Positions 44,516 to 54,900 of a stretch of DNA of 64,000 bases are shown here, piece by piece. Location: the NCBI RefSeq assembly GCF_022919835.1, contig NZ_CP095074.1:1178001-1242000 (forward strand). Direction: 5' to 3'. A program made the translations under genes and the position numbers. The DNA is from Halobacillus shinanisalinarum (GTDB lineage: Bacteria > Bacillota > Bacilli > Bacillales > Halobacillaceae). Positions within the stretch are counted from its first letter, which is position 1. Every line of letters begins with the position of its first letter. A model generated the notes under the pieces. It did not search any database. It had not been told where the DNA came from and worked only from the letters and a program-made list of their open reading frames with translations.

Positions 44516-45016
44516 AATCATCCCTCATTACTTGTTGCATTTTTCAACAATTTTATTGTTTCACAACTTAATCGGATTAGCAAGAAGCAGGAAACACTTT
44601 TAGAAAAGTACCTTGTATTCTATAGGTATTATTCTTTCGGTACATTTTCAAGTTATAACTCAGCTTAGAAACACGTATAATAAAATAGTCCTAGTGGGTT
44701 GCCCCCTCACGATTCATACATCCGCATAAATAGGCTATCCCTTTAGGAACAGCTACGCATGTTATCGTACATTTTATCAACTGCAAAATTCTACCTTATT
44801 CATAACTGATTTCGAGAAGCACTACTAGTAGAATTAAAAAAGGGGTTTAAATGCATATGAAACTGCGCTATTAAGCTTGTTATTTTCCTGAATAGAAGGT
44901 AGAATACGAAATAAAACGCTTTCTTTTTCTGAAAGCTAATAATTTTTGTTTTAAACATATTGGTAATCTATCAATATGATTTAAATATGCATAAAAAATT
45001 ATAAGGGGGTATTCTT
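44516..45016. promoter_or_regulatory. Divergent intergenic region with candidate operator and cre site
   Basis: About 500 bases between the PrpR-type regulator and the TAXI gene. TTGTTG-N7-CAACAA (44532-44550) lies just ahead of the regulator start. At 44911-44924 the minus strand reads AGAAAGCGTTTTAT, one base from the cre consensus, upstream of the TAXI gene. The middle portion shows no gene or strong hairpin. Confidence 0.5.
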
Positions 45017-46033
45017 TTGAAGAAAAGAACGTTATTTTTATTCGTATTAGTTTTGACTATCGGCATGATTCTAAGTGCCTGTGGCGAGAGCGGAAAAGGC
45101 GGCGGTTCCAGCAATGGTGAGGGTGGAAGCGAAGGCGGAGAAGCAAAGACTAACCTTACTATGGGAACAGGTAGTGTTGGAGGCGTTTATTATCCGCTAG
45201 GTGGAGAAATGGCAAACCTTTGGACAGATAATATTGATGTAGAAGGGTTTGACGTAAGTTCTGTCGAGTCTGGTGCCTCTGTTGAGAACATCGCTAAAAT
45301 ACAAGCGGGTGAATTCCAGCTTGGGATTGCTCAAAATACAACGATGATTAACGCTACAGAAGGTAAAGGAGAATTCGAAGGGAAGAAAATGGATAATGTA
45401 GGAGTGATCGGGTCCCTTTATCCTGAAGCATTGCAAGTTGTTACATTGGACTCGACTGGAATTGAGTCAATTGAGGATTTAAAAGGAAAGCGTGTTGCGA
45501 TTGGACCGCCAGGCGGAGCGACTCGTGAAGCAGCCGAACTTGTTTTATCAGCCTATGGTCTGGAAGAAGGCGATTACGAAGCGTACGAAGAAGGTTTCGG
45601 TGACGCTAAAAGTAAATTACAAAACGGTACAATTGATGCTTCATTTGCCGTTGTCGGTGTGCCTTCATCAACAACAGATGAGCTAGCTGCAGCTACTAAT
45701 GAAGTGAATTTCCTTGACATCGAAGGAGAAGCACTCAAAAAAGTAACTGAAAACAGCCAATATGAAGCTTATACAGTAGAGCCGGGCACATACGAATGGC
45801 AAGACGAGCCTGTACAAACAGTTACAGCTATGGCTTTATTATTAGCATCTAAGGATCAAGTAAGTGAGGACTTAGCTTACAAGATGACGAAGACACTTTA
45901 TGAACAAGCTGGCGAAATGACGATTGCACAAGCAAAATTAATTACAAATGATAGCGCGCTGACTGGCGCTAAGGATCTTCCTCTTCACCCGGGTGCTGAG
46001 AAGTACTTTAAGGAAGCAGGAATCATCGAATAG
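45017..46033 (+). CDS. TAXI-family TRAP transporter solute-binding lipoprotein
   Basis: A 338-residue exported lipoprotein starting at TTG after AAGGGGG. Lipobox LSAC with Cys22, then a Gly/Ser/Glu linker. The mature part shows MGTGSVGGVYYPLGGEMANLW, QNTTMINATEGKG and the VAIGPPGGATREAAELVL segment typical of the TAXI (TRAP-associated extracytoplasmic immunogenic) group. Binds the substrate outside the membrane and hands it to the fused permease 80 bases downstream. Substrates of TAXI systems are mostly unknown; C4-dicarboxylates or glutamate are possible. Confidence 0.93.
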   Translation: MKKRTLFLFVLVLTIGMILSACGESGKGGGSSNGEGGSEGGEAKTNLTMGTGSVGGVYYPLGGEMANLWTDNIDVEGFDVSSVESGASVENIAKIQAGEFQLGIAQNTTMINATEGKGEFEGKKMDNVGVIGSLYPEALQVVTLDSTGIESIEDLKGKRVAIGPPGGATREAAELVLSAYGLEEGDYEAYEEGFGDAKSKLQNGTIDASFAVVGVPSSTTDELAAATNEVNFLDIEGEALKKVTENSQYEAYTVEPGTYEWQDEPVQTVTAMALLLASKDQVSEDLAYKMTKTLYEQAGEMTIAQAKLITNDSALTGAKDLPLHPGAEKYFKEAGIIE

Positions 46034-46043
46034 TAGTTGGCGT

Positions 46044-46071
46044 AAGAACCGGACATCGATGTCCGGTTCTT
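46044..46071 (+). terminator. Perfect palindrome between TAXI and TRAP permease genes
   Basis: AAGAACCGGACATC followed by its exact complement (28 bases, no loop), then TTTCACC. It forms a stem directly after the lipoprotein stop. It may act as a partial terminator or a 3' stabiliser, giving more binding protein than permease. Confidence 0.7.
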
Positions 46072-46113
46072 TCACCTCATTGCTATTTTTCACAGGGAAA
46101 CGGAGGTTGAACA

Positions 46114-48072
46114 GTGGCTACACATGATAATAAAGAAATAGACAAACACGAACTGATGGCCAAGTATGATAAAGAAAGTGCCTTTCGTACGAATTTAGGG
46201 CCATGGGGATGGGTGACATTGATCCTCGGCGGTGCCTTGACTATTTTTCAGCTGTATACAGCTTTTAGAGGAGCTTATGTATCGCTGATCCAAGGGGCAA
46301 TTCACTTAGGGGCAGCCCTATGTTTGGTATATCTCTTATACCCAATCAAATCTTCCATGACTAAGAATCGCGGGGTCCCATGGTATGATGCACTCTTAGC
46401 GATTGCCGCATTATTTGCTAACTACTACATTATCTACAACTATAACCGCTTAATAAATGAAGCGATTATTTTTGGTTTTACTTATATGGACCAGATTGTC
46501 GCAACTGCTGGTGTACTTTTATTGCTAGAAGCAACACGCCGTGTCGTTGGACTTCCTATTGTCATTATTGCAATCGCGGCCTTGCTCTATGGGCTGTTTG
46601 GACAATTTATCCCGATCATCGGTCACGCCGGTTATGACTGGCCTACACTAGCAACAGAGATGTTCTATAGTTCTAGTTCCATTTTCGGTATCCCAATTCA
46701 AATATCATCAACCTATATTTATTTATTCCTTTTCTTTGGAGTTATTTTAGTTAAAACGAATATCGGGCAATTCTTTAACGATATTGCTTTACGTTTAACA
46801 GGACGCTACACAGGTGGTACAGCTAAAGCAGCCGTAGCAGCCAGTGGGTTGCAAGGAATGGTAAGCGGAAGTTCTGTGGCAAATACAGTGGGCTCCGGAT
46901 CTTTTACCATTCCTATGATGAAAAACGCTGGATTTAAACCACATTTTGCAGCTGCATCTGAAGCCTCTGCCTCAACAGGTGGACAAATCATGCCGCCTAT
47001 TATGGGTGCTGCCGCATTTATTATGGCTTCTTACACAGGGATCCCTTATAACGAGATCATCGTCATAGCCATTATTCCGGCCGTCTTATATTTTGCAGGG
47101 GTGTTCTTAGGTACTCACTTTGAAGCGCGGAAACAAGGGATTATGGGTCTCAAAAAAGAGGAACTCCCGAAAACAAAAAAACTGGCAAAACGAATCGACT
47201 TATTTTTGCCATTGGTCATCATTATTGGTTTTTTACTTATCGGTTACACACCAACTTATGCTGCGTTATTTGCGATAGGAACAGCCTTTGTGATTAGCTT
47301 TTTCCGAAACGATACACGAATGTCCTTAAAAGGCATCATAAAGTTACTGGAAGAGGGTGCGAGAGTAGCGCTTCCTGTCATTGCTGCCTGTGCAACGGCC
47401 GGAATTATTGCAGGAACGGTAACGACGACCGGGCTTGGACCGAAAATTGCAGGTGGCATTATCGACCTTGCGCAAGGACAGTTTTTCCTCGTCATGTTCT
47501 TTACGATGATTGCCTGTATAATTCTAGGTATGGGGCTCCCTACGACAGCGAACTATGTAGTAACAGCAACGATGGCAGCACCAGCCTTGTTAGCCTTTGA
47601 TGTTCCAGTTATCGCTGTTCATATGTTCGTATTTTATTTTGGAATCGTAGCGGATATCACACCGCCTGTTTGTTTAGCCGCCTATGCTGGAGCGGGGATT
47701 GCAGGGGCGAACCCAATGAAGGCTGGAGTCACAGCGGTAAAACTGGCTATCGCAGCTTTCATTATTCCTTATGTATTTGTTTCCCAGCCTATTTTGCTCT
47801 TGCAGGGAGATGCCAACGTCATGAATGTTTCGATTGCGGTCGTTACAGCTTTGTTAGGAATGGCCAGTATTAGCGCTGCCATGATTGGTTATTTTGTCAG
47901 CAAGGTGAATTGGCTTGAACGTATCATTTTATTCGCAGGCGGATTATTGCTCGTCTATCCTGCATATATGATCTCTTTAGCCGGTTTAGCTATCTTTGGT
48001 ATTGTGACTGTTCTTCAACTTATTCGAAATAATAAGAGTGGTCCTGGGCAACAAGAGGCAACAACTTTATAA
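46114..48072 (+). CDS. Fused TRAP transporter permease (DctQ-DctM type, TAXI-associated)
   Basis: A 652-residue membrane protein starting at GTG after ACGGAGG. The first 140 residues are the four-helix small subunit (DctQ-like), fused to the 12-helix large subunit. Marks of the latter include GMVSGSSVANTVGSGSFTIP, ASASTGGQIMPPIMGAAAF, MGLPTTANYVVTATMAAP and FGIVADITPPVCLAAYAGA. It takes up an organic acid with sodium or protons. Works with the TAXI protein upstream. Confidence 0.95.
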   Translation: MATHDNKEIDKHELMAKYDKESAFRTNLGPWGWVTLILGGALTIFQLYTAFRGAYVSLIQGAIHLGAALCLVYLLYPIKSSMTKNRGVPWYDALLAIAALFANYYIIYNYNRLINEAIIFGFTYMDQIVATAGVLLLLEATRRVVGLPIVIIAIAALLYGLFGQFIPIIGHAGYDWPTLATEMFYSSSSIFGIPIQISSTYIYLFLFFGVILVKTNIGQFFNDIALRLTGRYTGGTAKAAVAASGLQGMVSGSSVANTVGSGSFTIPMMKNAGFKPHFAAASEASASTGGQIMPPIMGAAAFIMASYTGIPYNEIIVIAIIPAVLYFAGVFLGTHFEARKQGIMGLKKEELPKTKKLAKRIDLFLPLVIIIGFLLIGYTPTYAALFAIGTAFVISFFRNDTRMSLKGIIKLLEEGARVALPVIAACATAGIIAGTVTTTGLGPKIAGGIIDLAQGQFFLVMFFTMIACIILGMGLPTTANYVVTATMAAPALLAFDVPVIAVHMFVFYFGIVADITPPVCLAAYAGAGIAGANPMKAGVTAVKLAIAAFIIPYVFVSQPILLLQGDANVMNVSIAVVTALLGMASISAAMIGYFVSKVNWLERIILFAGGLLLVYPAYMISLAGLAIFGIVTVLQLIRNNKSGPGQQEATTL

Positions 48073-48084
48073 AAATATATGTAA

Positions 48085-48127
48085 AAGGGTCTGTCCATAG
48101 GTTCATGAATACCTGGGACAAACCCTT
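48085..48127. terminator. Terminator after the TRAP permease
   Basis: Imperfect 18-base arms (AAGGGTCTGTCC and matching GGACAAACCCTT), followed by CTTTTTG on the plus strand. It separates the plus-strand TRAP genes from the converging T7SS locus. Confidence 0.85.
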
Positions 48128-48176
48128 CTTTTTGTATAAAATTATTTGAGATAGCTGTAACTTAACCAATTATATC

Positions 48177-48392
48177 TTATGCTTGCCGCAAAATATGTTG
48201 AAATTCATCCTCCTCTTCATTCGCATAACCTGTAAAAATAATTTTATTTATATTTGAGTCGTTAAATACATATGTATACTCTGGATTGACGTAGCCCTCT
48301 GGATAAGGAACTCCCAAATAATCATACATAGTCAATTCATCATTCTCTGCTTTTTCTTCATCCATGAGCAATTGCTTTCTACCATAGATCAT
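48177..48392 (-). CDS. DUF4176-like protein, N-terminus missing (remnant)
   Basis: Seventy-one codons. YDYLGVPYPEGYVNPEYT, then VFNDSNINKIIFTGY and EEEDEF, match the C-terminal two-thirds of DUF4176 proteins as I remember them; these accompany type VII secretion loci. The usual first 15-20 residues (LLPIGSVVLLK-like) are absent: the frame is closed by a TAG 12 bases upstream of the ATG. The 5' end overlaps the end of a shortened YwqI-like gene. It reads as the survivor of a deletion between the two genes. Probably not functional. Confidence 0.6.
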   Translation of the reverse strand: MIYGRKQLLMDEEKAENDELTMYDYLGVPYPEGYVNPEYTYVFNDSNINKIIFTGYANEEEDEFQHILRQA

Positions 48393-48573
48393 TATAGGAT
48401 GCTATGATCTCTTCAAATAACCGCTTGGTCTCATTAAGTTTATCAGTCATGTCTAACACATTTTCATTAACTACTTCTTTTGAAATAGAAGTTTCCAGGG
48501 AGTGGATAGATGATTTCAACTCAGCCAACGCGCCTTTAATAGATGAATTATCAATTTTAATTTCCTCACTCAT
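48379..48573 (-). CDS. YwqI-like (DUF5344-type) small helical T7SS protein, C-terminally shortened
   Basis: Sixty-four residues, starting MSEEIKIDNSSIKGAL, which aligns with the YwqI-like starts at 58426 (MSHEIKIRSSEVEQAL) and 63846 (MAEIKINRSVAEPVF). The others run 91-94 residues; this one stops at ASYNDLW where they continue (ENYKALLLK). The lost part and the lost head of the neighbouring DUF4176 gene fit one deletion. Coiled, all-helical; such proteins pair with YwqH partners in LXG effector export. Confidence 0.6.
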   Translation of the reverse strand: MSEEIKIDNSSIKGALAELKSSIHSLETSISKEVVNENVLDMTDKLNETKRLFEEIIASYNDLW

Positions 48574-48597
48574 TAAAGTCCATCCTTTTCTATGTAT

Positions 48598-49074
48598 CTA
48601 TTTTGCATTCTCTTTCATTTTAGGAAGAAGCACAAAGAACATAATCAAAACAAGAGCCATAACGATAATCCCTAACAATAAGGGCAGCATTAGGCTCCCC
48701 TCAGTTGGATCTCCCTCTTGTTCTTGAGTTATCGCTCGATTATTTCCTCCCTCTGATGCAAAAAGACTCATTTTCTTCGCTTTTGACGTAATCGAATCCT
48801 CTTCCGTGTTACTGCTAGTAAAAAGAATAGTACTAATATCCTTATAGGTTTCTCTTTGCCCGCTGTCAAAGGTAAGACTCTTTAGTTCCTCCGGCAAGGA
48901 TTCAATTTGTTGAGATTGACCGTCTGAGTGACGATCAATCTCTAAAATAATTCTGTTTTCTTCATAGTAATGAGGCTCTATATTTAATTCTCCTTCATCG
49001 GCCTTCGTCACCGCGGGGAATAAAAGCACCGCCATACTTATGATCAAATAAATATTAAGCTTCTTGAATGTCAT
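48598..49074 (-). CDS. essA: Type VII secretion protein EssA
   Basis: A 158-residue membrane protein with a signal-like N-terminus (residues 7-25), a Ser/Thr/Glu-rich outer part, and a membrane helix near the C-terminus (residues 128-150, LMLPLLLGIIVMALVLIM) followed by KMKENAK. Size, topology and place after esaA match Staphylococcus and Bacillus EssA. Its start overlaps the esaA end by 20 bases. EssA is a required membrane component of the ESS machine. Confidence 0.88.
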   Translation of the reverse strand: MTFKKLNIYLIISMAVLLFPAVTKADEGELNIEPHYYEENRIILEIDRHSDGQSQQIESLPEELKSLTFDSGQRETYKDISTILFTSSNTEEDSITSKAKKMSLFASEGGNNRAITQEQEGDPTEGSLMLPLLLGIIVMALVLIMFFVLLPKMKENAK

Positions 49075-51976
49075 CGGACTCTTCCTTTTCCCTTTGAAAA
49101 TATTTCACTATATAAGGAATGGACCCGGCAACTACGGTGATCACAGCTAAAATAATGACAGCTGGGTAGAAACTTGATTGATCACCATACTGAATCGACA
49201 TATACACTTCAGCGATAGGGTGATTGATGCTGAAATTAGGCAAAATCACATTTAATAACGGGGTGACGAAAAATACCACTAACAACAGTCCGGTAAACCA
49301 TCCCAAAAATGGCCCAACCGAAAAGGCCAATCTAACCAGGCTTGAACACATAAACAATACAAGTACTGTGAATGCCGTCCATTTGATTGACTCTGTTTCT
49401 TCTAAAGAATAAATGTTTAAACCATAAATACTAATAATTAATCCTACAGATATAGTTAATAGCAGGAATAACGATAGGTTAACTAGCGCAGGAACATTGG
49501 AATAATAATTGACAAAGAACCCTATGATTAAACCACTAATTAAAATAATAATTAACATAACCACAGGAGAAATCGGAGTCTCTTCTGTATCATCTGTAGC
49601 CGAACCGACTACGTTAACAGGAGTGGATAAGTAGTCGTAAACATAGTTGTTTACTTGGCCGTCAACCACGGTATTATCCAAAATATCATTAACGTCTCCT
49701 TGAACTTTTTCTGTTGCATTAACGTTTGATGCCCATTTGTTATTAAGGCTGTCAGCTCGCCCTTGTACAGAACTTATCTGTGCTTGCAAGTCACCAGTGT
49801 ATTCAATCACGTTCGACTGACGTTCTGATAATGAATTGACTAGATCAGCAATTTGATCAACAGAGCCCACTGTTGACTGCCGAGTCTCAAGAACAATTTC
49901 TCCATTCAACTGTTCGACTGGAGGTGGTTCTTGTTCAAGCTGTACAATATCTTCTTGAATAGAAGCGGTAATTTGTTGACCACTTTCCTGGATATTAGCG
50001 AGGGCAGACCTCATTTGTTCTTGCTGTTCTTTTATAGAAGCATCATATTCTTTCATTTGCGATAAAATTAAATCCGCATTTTTTTCTGAGCTTGACAGAC
50101 CATCTTCAACTGTAGTTAAACCTTGCTCAACATTGCTCAAATTTTTATTGACCGTGCTTTTATGTGGTTTTTCTACACTAGGGTTCTCGCCCATGCTTTC
50201 ATCAGCAAGCAGTGACTGAATTTGACCATTAACCCCCTCTAGACTAGAGGCATACTCGAGATGTTCAGCGTACGTTGTTAGAGAACCATAGTATGCAGCA
50301 AGTGATGCAATATTGTTGCTTGATATCTCTCCGCCGATCTTATTTTGCAAATATGGATCCTTTGAAAGGACTTCACTCTCTTTTCCTTTGATCATTTCCT
50401 TGACTTTCGCTAGATTCGCTTTATCGTCTGGAAGCTTACCTAACTGTTTTATTAAGTCCTGATATTGGTTGTAAAGAACCCTGTATTCTTCTATTATACC
50501 TTTGTCGCCTGTATTCTCTGAGGATTTGCCAAGTTTGCCGATTTGAACGCGTATGGTATCAATATTCTTTTGAATAGTATTCCAGGCGGCATTCTTATCT
50601 TCTTGAGGCTTTTGTTCTTGCGGCTTATCTATTCCCTGAATGAGAGGTTCCAAGTTTTTTTCAAGAGTTGCCAGACCGCCACTTAGATTACTCTTCTTCA
50701 TCTGTTCAAGTTCTTGAGATCCTTCTTCTCCTGAAACTATTTCTCCAGGAGGTGTAGGAACGAAATCATCTGGAACTTCTGGTTGTGGATCTGGACCTGA
50801 TTCACTTATAACTGCTTGGTAATTATTTGTTACATCATCTCTTAAATCAGCCTTTTTGCCACTTATATCGCTTACAACTCCGCTAACCTTTTCTAAAATC
50901 TCTCGTTGCTTTGTGATCATTGCTTCTTTCTCTTTCAAAAGCAAACCTTGCTCTTTAATAGAGGTCTGCAATTGGCTTACATTATTTTTCACAGTACCGA
51001 ATCTATTTTGCAAAGATTGATTTTGCTGTAACAGGCCATTTAAATTAGAAGAAACAGAAGAAACATTATCTCGTAGTCCCATCTCCTGCATGGTCATCCG
51101 TTTATTAAGAATATCTTGCCCGATTGATTGAATCCCCTCTTGCAGGTTGGAATTGAGATTACTTCCTCTGTTTTCTATGAGTTGCACGTTTTCATTGTTT
51201 GTTTCTAGAAAAAGCTGTTGCTGCTGCTTTTGGTATTCCTGATAACGCTCCACGTTATTTAAAAAGGAGGCTACTTGATCTTCCGCGGCTTGCAAAGACT
51301 CCTTCGAACTAGACGAAGTATTCTCTGCATCTTCTACTGTTGAGAACAAGTCCTTCAGCATACTGCGCTGTTTGTCAATTTCTTGGGCAATATCTTGAGA
51401 GTTCGGTGAATAAAAAGCATACATCGTTTGTTGGAATTCAATTTCTCTTTCCACGATGTTATCGAACTTGTTGCGAAGATCTTCAATTTCCTGTGAAACA
51501 TTACTCCAATACAAAGAGGAAATTTCTCCGTTAATGATTTTTCCAGCTGATTCTAATGCGCTTTTTACTTCTTCTTGATTATTTACTTCTAAATTGGGCT
51601 GGATCTGATAATCAATTGAAGCTCTTGTCGGCTGTTGCTCCTCAAACGACATAACATGCTCCGAAAAATTAGATTTCACATGAAAAATAGCATCATATTC
51701 TCCATCTGACAGACCTCCTTGTGCCGTAGCACGACTTACTGTTTCCCATTCATAGTCAGATTGATTCGATACTAACGCTGTAAGGTCTTGCCCAAAAGTT
51801 ACAGACTCACCTGCAATCTTTGTACCATTATCCTCGTTAACGACAGCAATTTTACCTGTCGCCTTTTCACTTTCCTGCAAAGGGTTTTCACCAATGTAGG
51901 TAAAATACAACGTAGGCAAGATTAGAATGGCCAACATAACTATAATTAGCTTTATTGTGCTCCCTTTATTTTTCAT
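49055..51976 (-). CDS. esaA: Type VII secretion membrane protein EsaA (YueB-like)
   Basis: A 973-residue protein. One N-terminal membrane helix (residues 7-27), an extracellular region of about 760 residues rich in Gln, Ser and Glu with long coiled-coil stretches, then five helices at the C-terminus (from about residue 805 to 960). This is the EsaA/YueB layout; the Bacillus subtilis homologue is the SPP1 phage receptor. Start overlaps the essC stop in ATGA. Structural membrane component of the secretion machine. Confidence 0.93.
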   Translation of the reverse strand: MKNKGSTIKLIIVMLAILILPTLYFTYIGENPLQESEKATGKIAVVNEDNGTKIAGESVTFGQDLTALVSNQSDYEWETVSRATAQGGLSDGEYDAIFHVKSNFSEHVMSFEEQQPTRASIDYQIQPNLEVNNQEEVKSALESAGKIINGEISSLYWSNVSQEIEDLRNKFDNIVEREIEFQQTMYAFYSPNSQDIAQEIDKQRSMLKDLFSTVEDAENTSSSSKESLQAAEDQVASFLNNVERYQEYQKQQQQLFLETNNENVQLIENRGSNLNSNLQEGIQSIGQDILNKRMTMQEMGLRDNVSSVSSNLNGLLQQNQSLQNRFGTVKNNVSQLQTSIKEQGLLLKEKEAMITKQREILEKVSGVVSDISGKKADLRDDVTNNYQAVISESGPDPQPEVPDDFVPTPPGEIVSGEEGSQELEQMKKSNLSGGLATLEKNLEPLIQGIDKPQEQKPQEDKNAAWNTIQKNIDTIRVQIGKLGKSSENTGDKGIIEEYRVLYNQYQDLIKQLGKLPDDKANLAKVKEMIKGKESEVLSKDPYLQNKIGGEISSNNIASLAAYYGSLTTYAEHLEYASSLEGVNGQIQSLLADESMGENPSVEKPHKSTVNKNLSNVEQGLTTVEDGLSSSEKNADLILSQMKEYDASIKEQQEQMRSALANIQESGQQITASIQEDIVQLEQEPPPVEQLNGEIVLETRQSTVGSVDQIADLVNSLSERQSNVIEYTGDLQAQISSVQGRADSLNNKWASNVNATEKVQGDVNDILDNTVVDGQVNNYVYDYLSTPVNVVGSATDDTEETPISPVVMLIIILISGLIIGFFVNYYSNVPALVNLSLFLLLTISVGLIISIYGLNIYSLEETESIKWTAFTVLVLFMCSSLVRLAFSVGPFLGWFTGLLLVVFFVTPLLNVILPNFSINHPIAEVYMSIQYGDQSSFYPAVIILAVITVVAGSIPYIVKYFQREKEESDDIQEA

Positions 51977-54900
51977 ATTTTCACTCCTACTGACTCACTT
52001 GAAGGAATTTGTATTTTTCTTTCTTTTCCATTTAAAACGTAATAGCCATACCCTGGTTGTATCTCCGCTTCTTTGCGTGAGAATGGTAAGGTAAACAAGC
52101 TTTGCTCCGATTTTTTCATGAGAAGAACGGCTTGGCGAATTTGTTTCAATTCGTTAGATAACGGGTCAAAGCCTTTCGTAAATTCGTTGACATTGCCAGC
52201 AATAATAAGCCTAAAGCCTAAATGACTGTATTGCTTCATCAATGAAGCAATTTTACCTTGGATTGTACTGTCGATGGTTTGCTGAAACCTTGAATGGCTG
52301 TCTACCAATAGACAGATTGCACCTTGACTTTCATGATGATTCGATTTTTCCTGAATGGTATCCAAGAACGCTTTTTCTCTTTGGATCAAAAGCTGTTCAA
52401 TATGATTCAACCAATCCTGGATTTGCTCTTTTGTTTCGATATAGGACACTTTCTCCACTTTATTAAACTCAGAAAGGCCACGGTCCATACCATCAAAGAT
52501 GGCCATAGATTCTATCGGCTGATCCGACAATTGCTGGATGATGACTCGAAGAACATTTGTTTTTCCATTGCGGGATTGGCCTGTTACTAGACAATGAGAA
52601 GTTAAATCAATCGTAATCGGTTTAACCGTTTCTTCATCCAGTCCTACAGCTACTCGATCATCAGACGGCGCTGTCACATAGGACTCGATAAAAGATTCAT
52701 AGTCTAGGCGTGCAGGAAGCATCGGAATTGTGTCTGGCTCCCTCATGCCCCGGCAGCTCTGTTGTATCTCTTGAACCTGCTCTTTAACATGGTAAAGAAC
52801 GGCTAAATCATCATCGCCATGAGCGGGCAGGAAGATTTGGGTCAAGTAGGATGTCTCCTTATTAATAATCGCTCTTCCTGGAACGGCCTCTACTTCATAA
52901 GGGGTACGACCTACTAATGAATACTTTTCTGAGGCATCCATCAAATAATGAATGACTTTCGTTTTTAGATTATTCATCAGCGGCTGGCGAACCGAATTAA
53001 TTCGAGTAGCCGTAAAGATCATAAATATTCCAAGCGTTTGGCCATCCCTTGCAAATTGAATAAATTGATTTTCTAAGTCTTGCAGCTCTTCCTTGACTAA
53101 ATCAAAATTATCAATCGTAATGAAAATGATCGGCAGCTTTTCCTCATTCAATTGATTATATAATCGAATCGTACTGACTTCTGATTCCAAGAAAAGCTGT
53201 TTGCGATGTTCGATTTCGGATTTCATCAATTTCATGAATTTCTCTATTTTTCTATGATTATCATAACGGAAATAATCCGCCGTATGCGGCAGCTGACGCA
53301 AAGGCAAAAGCGCACCATTTCCAAAATCAAACATATAGTAATGAAGTTGTTCTGGGTTATAGACTTTCGCAAAATCGAGTAATAATGTCATCGCTGTTGT
53401 AGATTTTCCAAAGCCTGGAGATCCGAAAATACCGATATTTCCATCATTAATAAAATCATAGATATATGGATCTTGGCTTTGTTTCTCTGGTTCGTCTTTA
53501 AACGCAACTGCGAATTGTCCCTCTTCAAGCTTCATGTCTTCCTGTCTAAATAATCTTGCAGGTAAAGGAGGCAGCCATGGACTAGCTAATTTCTTTAGAC
53601 CCATGGTTTCTTGAACCTCTGAAATTTGTTCAACAGTGGCTTCAATTTCGGTAAGCTTACGAGACTGTCCCTGATCAGTTGGTGCTTCAACATCTGAAAC
53701 ACGAATCAGTCCTAAATCTGTCACGATCGAGACTTCATTCTCTCCCTCATATGTATCCGATTGATAAGGAGCACCACTCCACGCGGATTGAAACAGCTCA
53801 TAAATTTCGTTGTTACCAACCTGTAAATAGCCGCGCCCCGTTACTTTCAAATCAGCCGCATCACTATTTTTCAAGATTTCCTTACTATCATTAGCATCTT
53901 GAACCTGTAAGGCAATCCTAAACCTGGAGTTACTCCAGATTTGATCATCGATAATTCCACCAGGCTTTTGTGTAGCCAAAATCAGATGAACCCCCAAGCT
54001 ACGTCCAATCCTCGCTGTACTTACCAATTCACGAATAAACTCAGGCTCTTCATTCTTCAGTTCTGCGAATTCATCGGAGATCAAGAACAGATGCGGCAAG
54101 GGGTCGTCAGCTTTTCCTTCTTTATAAAGATTCGTGTAGTCGTTAATATGATTGACTTTATAACGGTCAAAAAGAGTTTGACGTCGTTTAAGCTCACTGT
54201 TGATCGATGCTAGAGCGCGAGCACTAAAGTTACTGCTCTCATTTATGTTTGTAATTGTTCCCAGTAAGTGTGGAATGTTTTCAAAAGGTTGGGCCATGCC
54301 GCCACCTTTATAGTCGATCAATAGAAAAGCTACTTCGTGTGGGTGATAGTGAACAGCGAGTGACAAAATGTACGTTTGCAACAATTCACTCTTACCAGAT
54401 CCCGTCGTACCTGCAAGCAATCCATGTGGCCCATGAGCTTTCTCATGTAAATTTAATTCAACGACATCTTCTCTGCCTTTTAAACCAATAGGAACAGCTA
54501 GTGATTTGGAAGATTGATTCGTTACCCAATTTTGCTGAATTGGCAATTGACCGGCATCGTTAGCATGTAAAAGTTCTAAAAAGGAAACCACCTCTGGAAT
54601 CGAATTATTAACCCCAGTCAAGTGTTCCAATGAGTGCAGCATTCTAGCATAAGACTCATTACCTTCATGATTGTGGTCATCTAAAGCGAATGGCTTATGA
54701 GCCGCTTTTCCTTCTTCAATTAAAATTTCTCCTTCTCGATCATTCACATAACGCACCAATGTGTGAATATGGTTAGATAAGCTTTCCTTCGTATCCGTGG
54801 CAAAAACAACGGAAATTCCAAGATGTTCTGCTTCACTTTCTAAATACTCCATGATCACATGTTCTGAGATCAATTGCTGGTCCGTAACAATAAAGATGAG

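Noticed and set aside
13550..48127. Regular hairpins as a possible CRISPR or attenuator array
   Set aside because: They are spaced kilobases apart, lie at gene ends and have T runs, so they are terminators.
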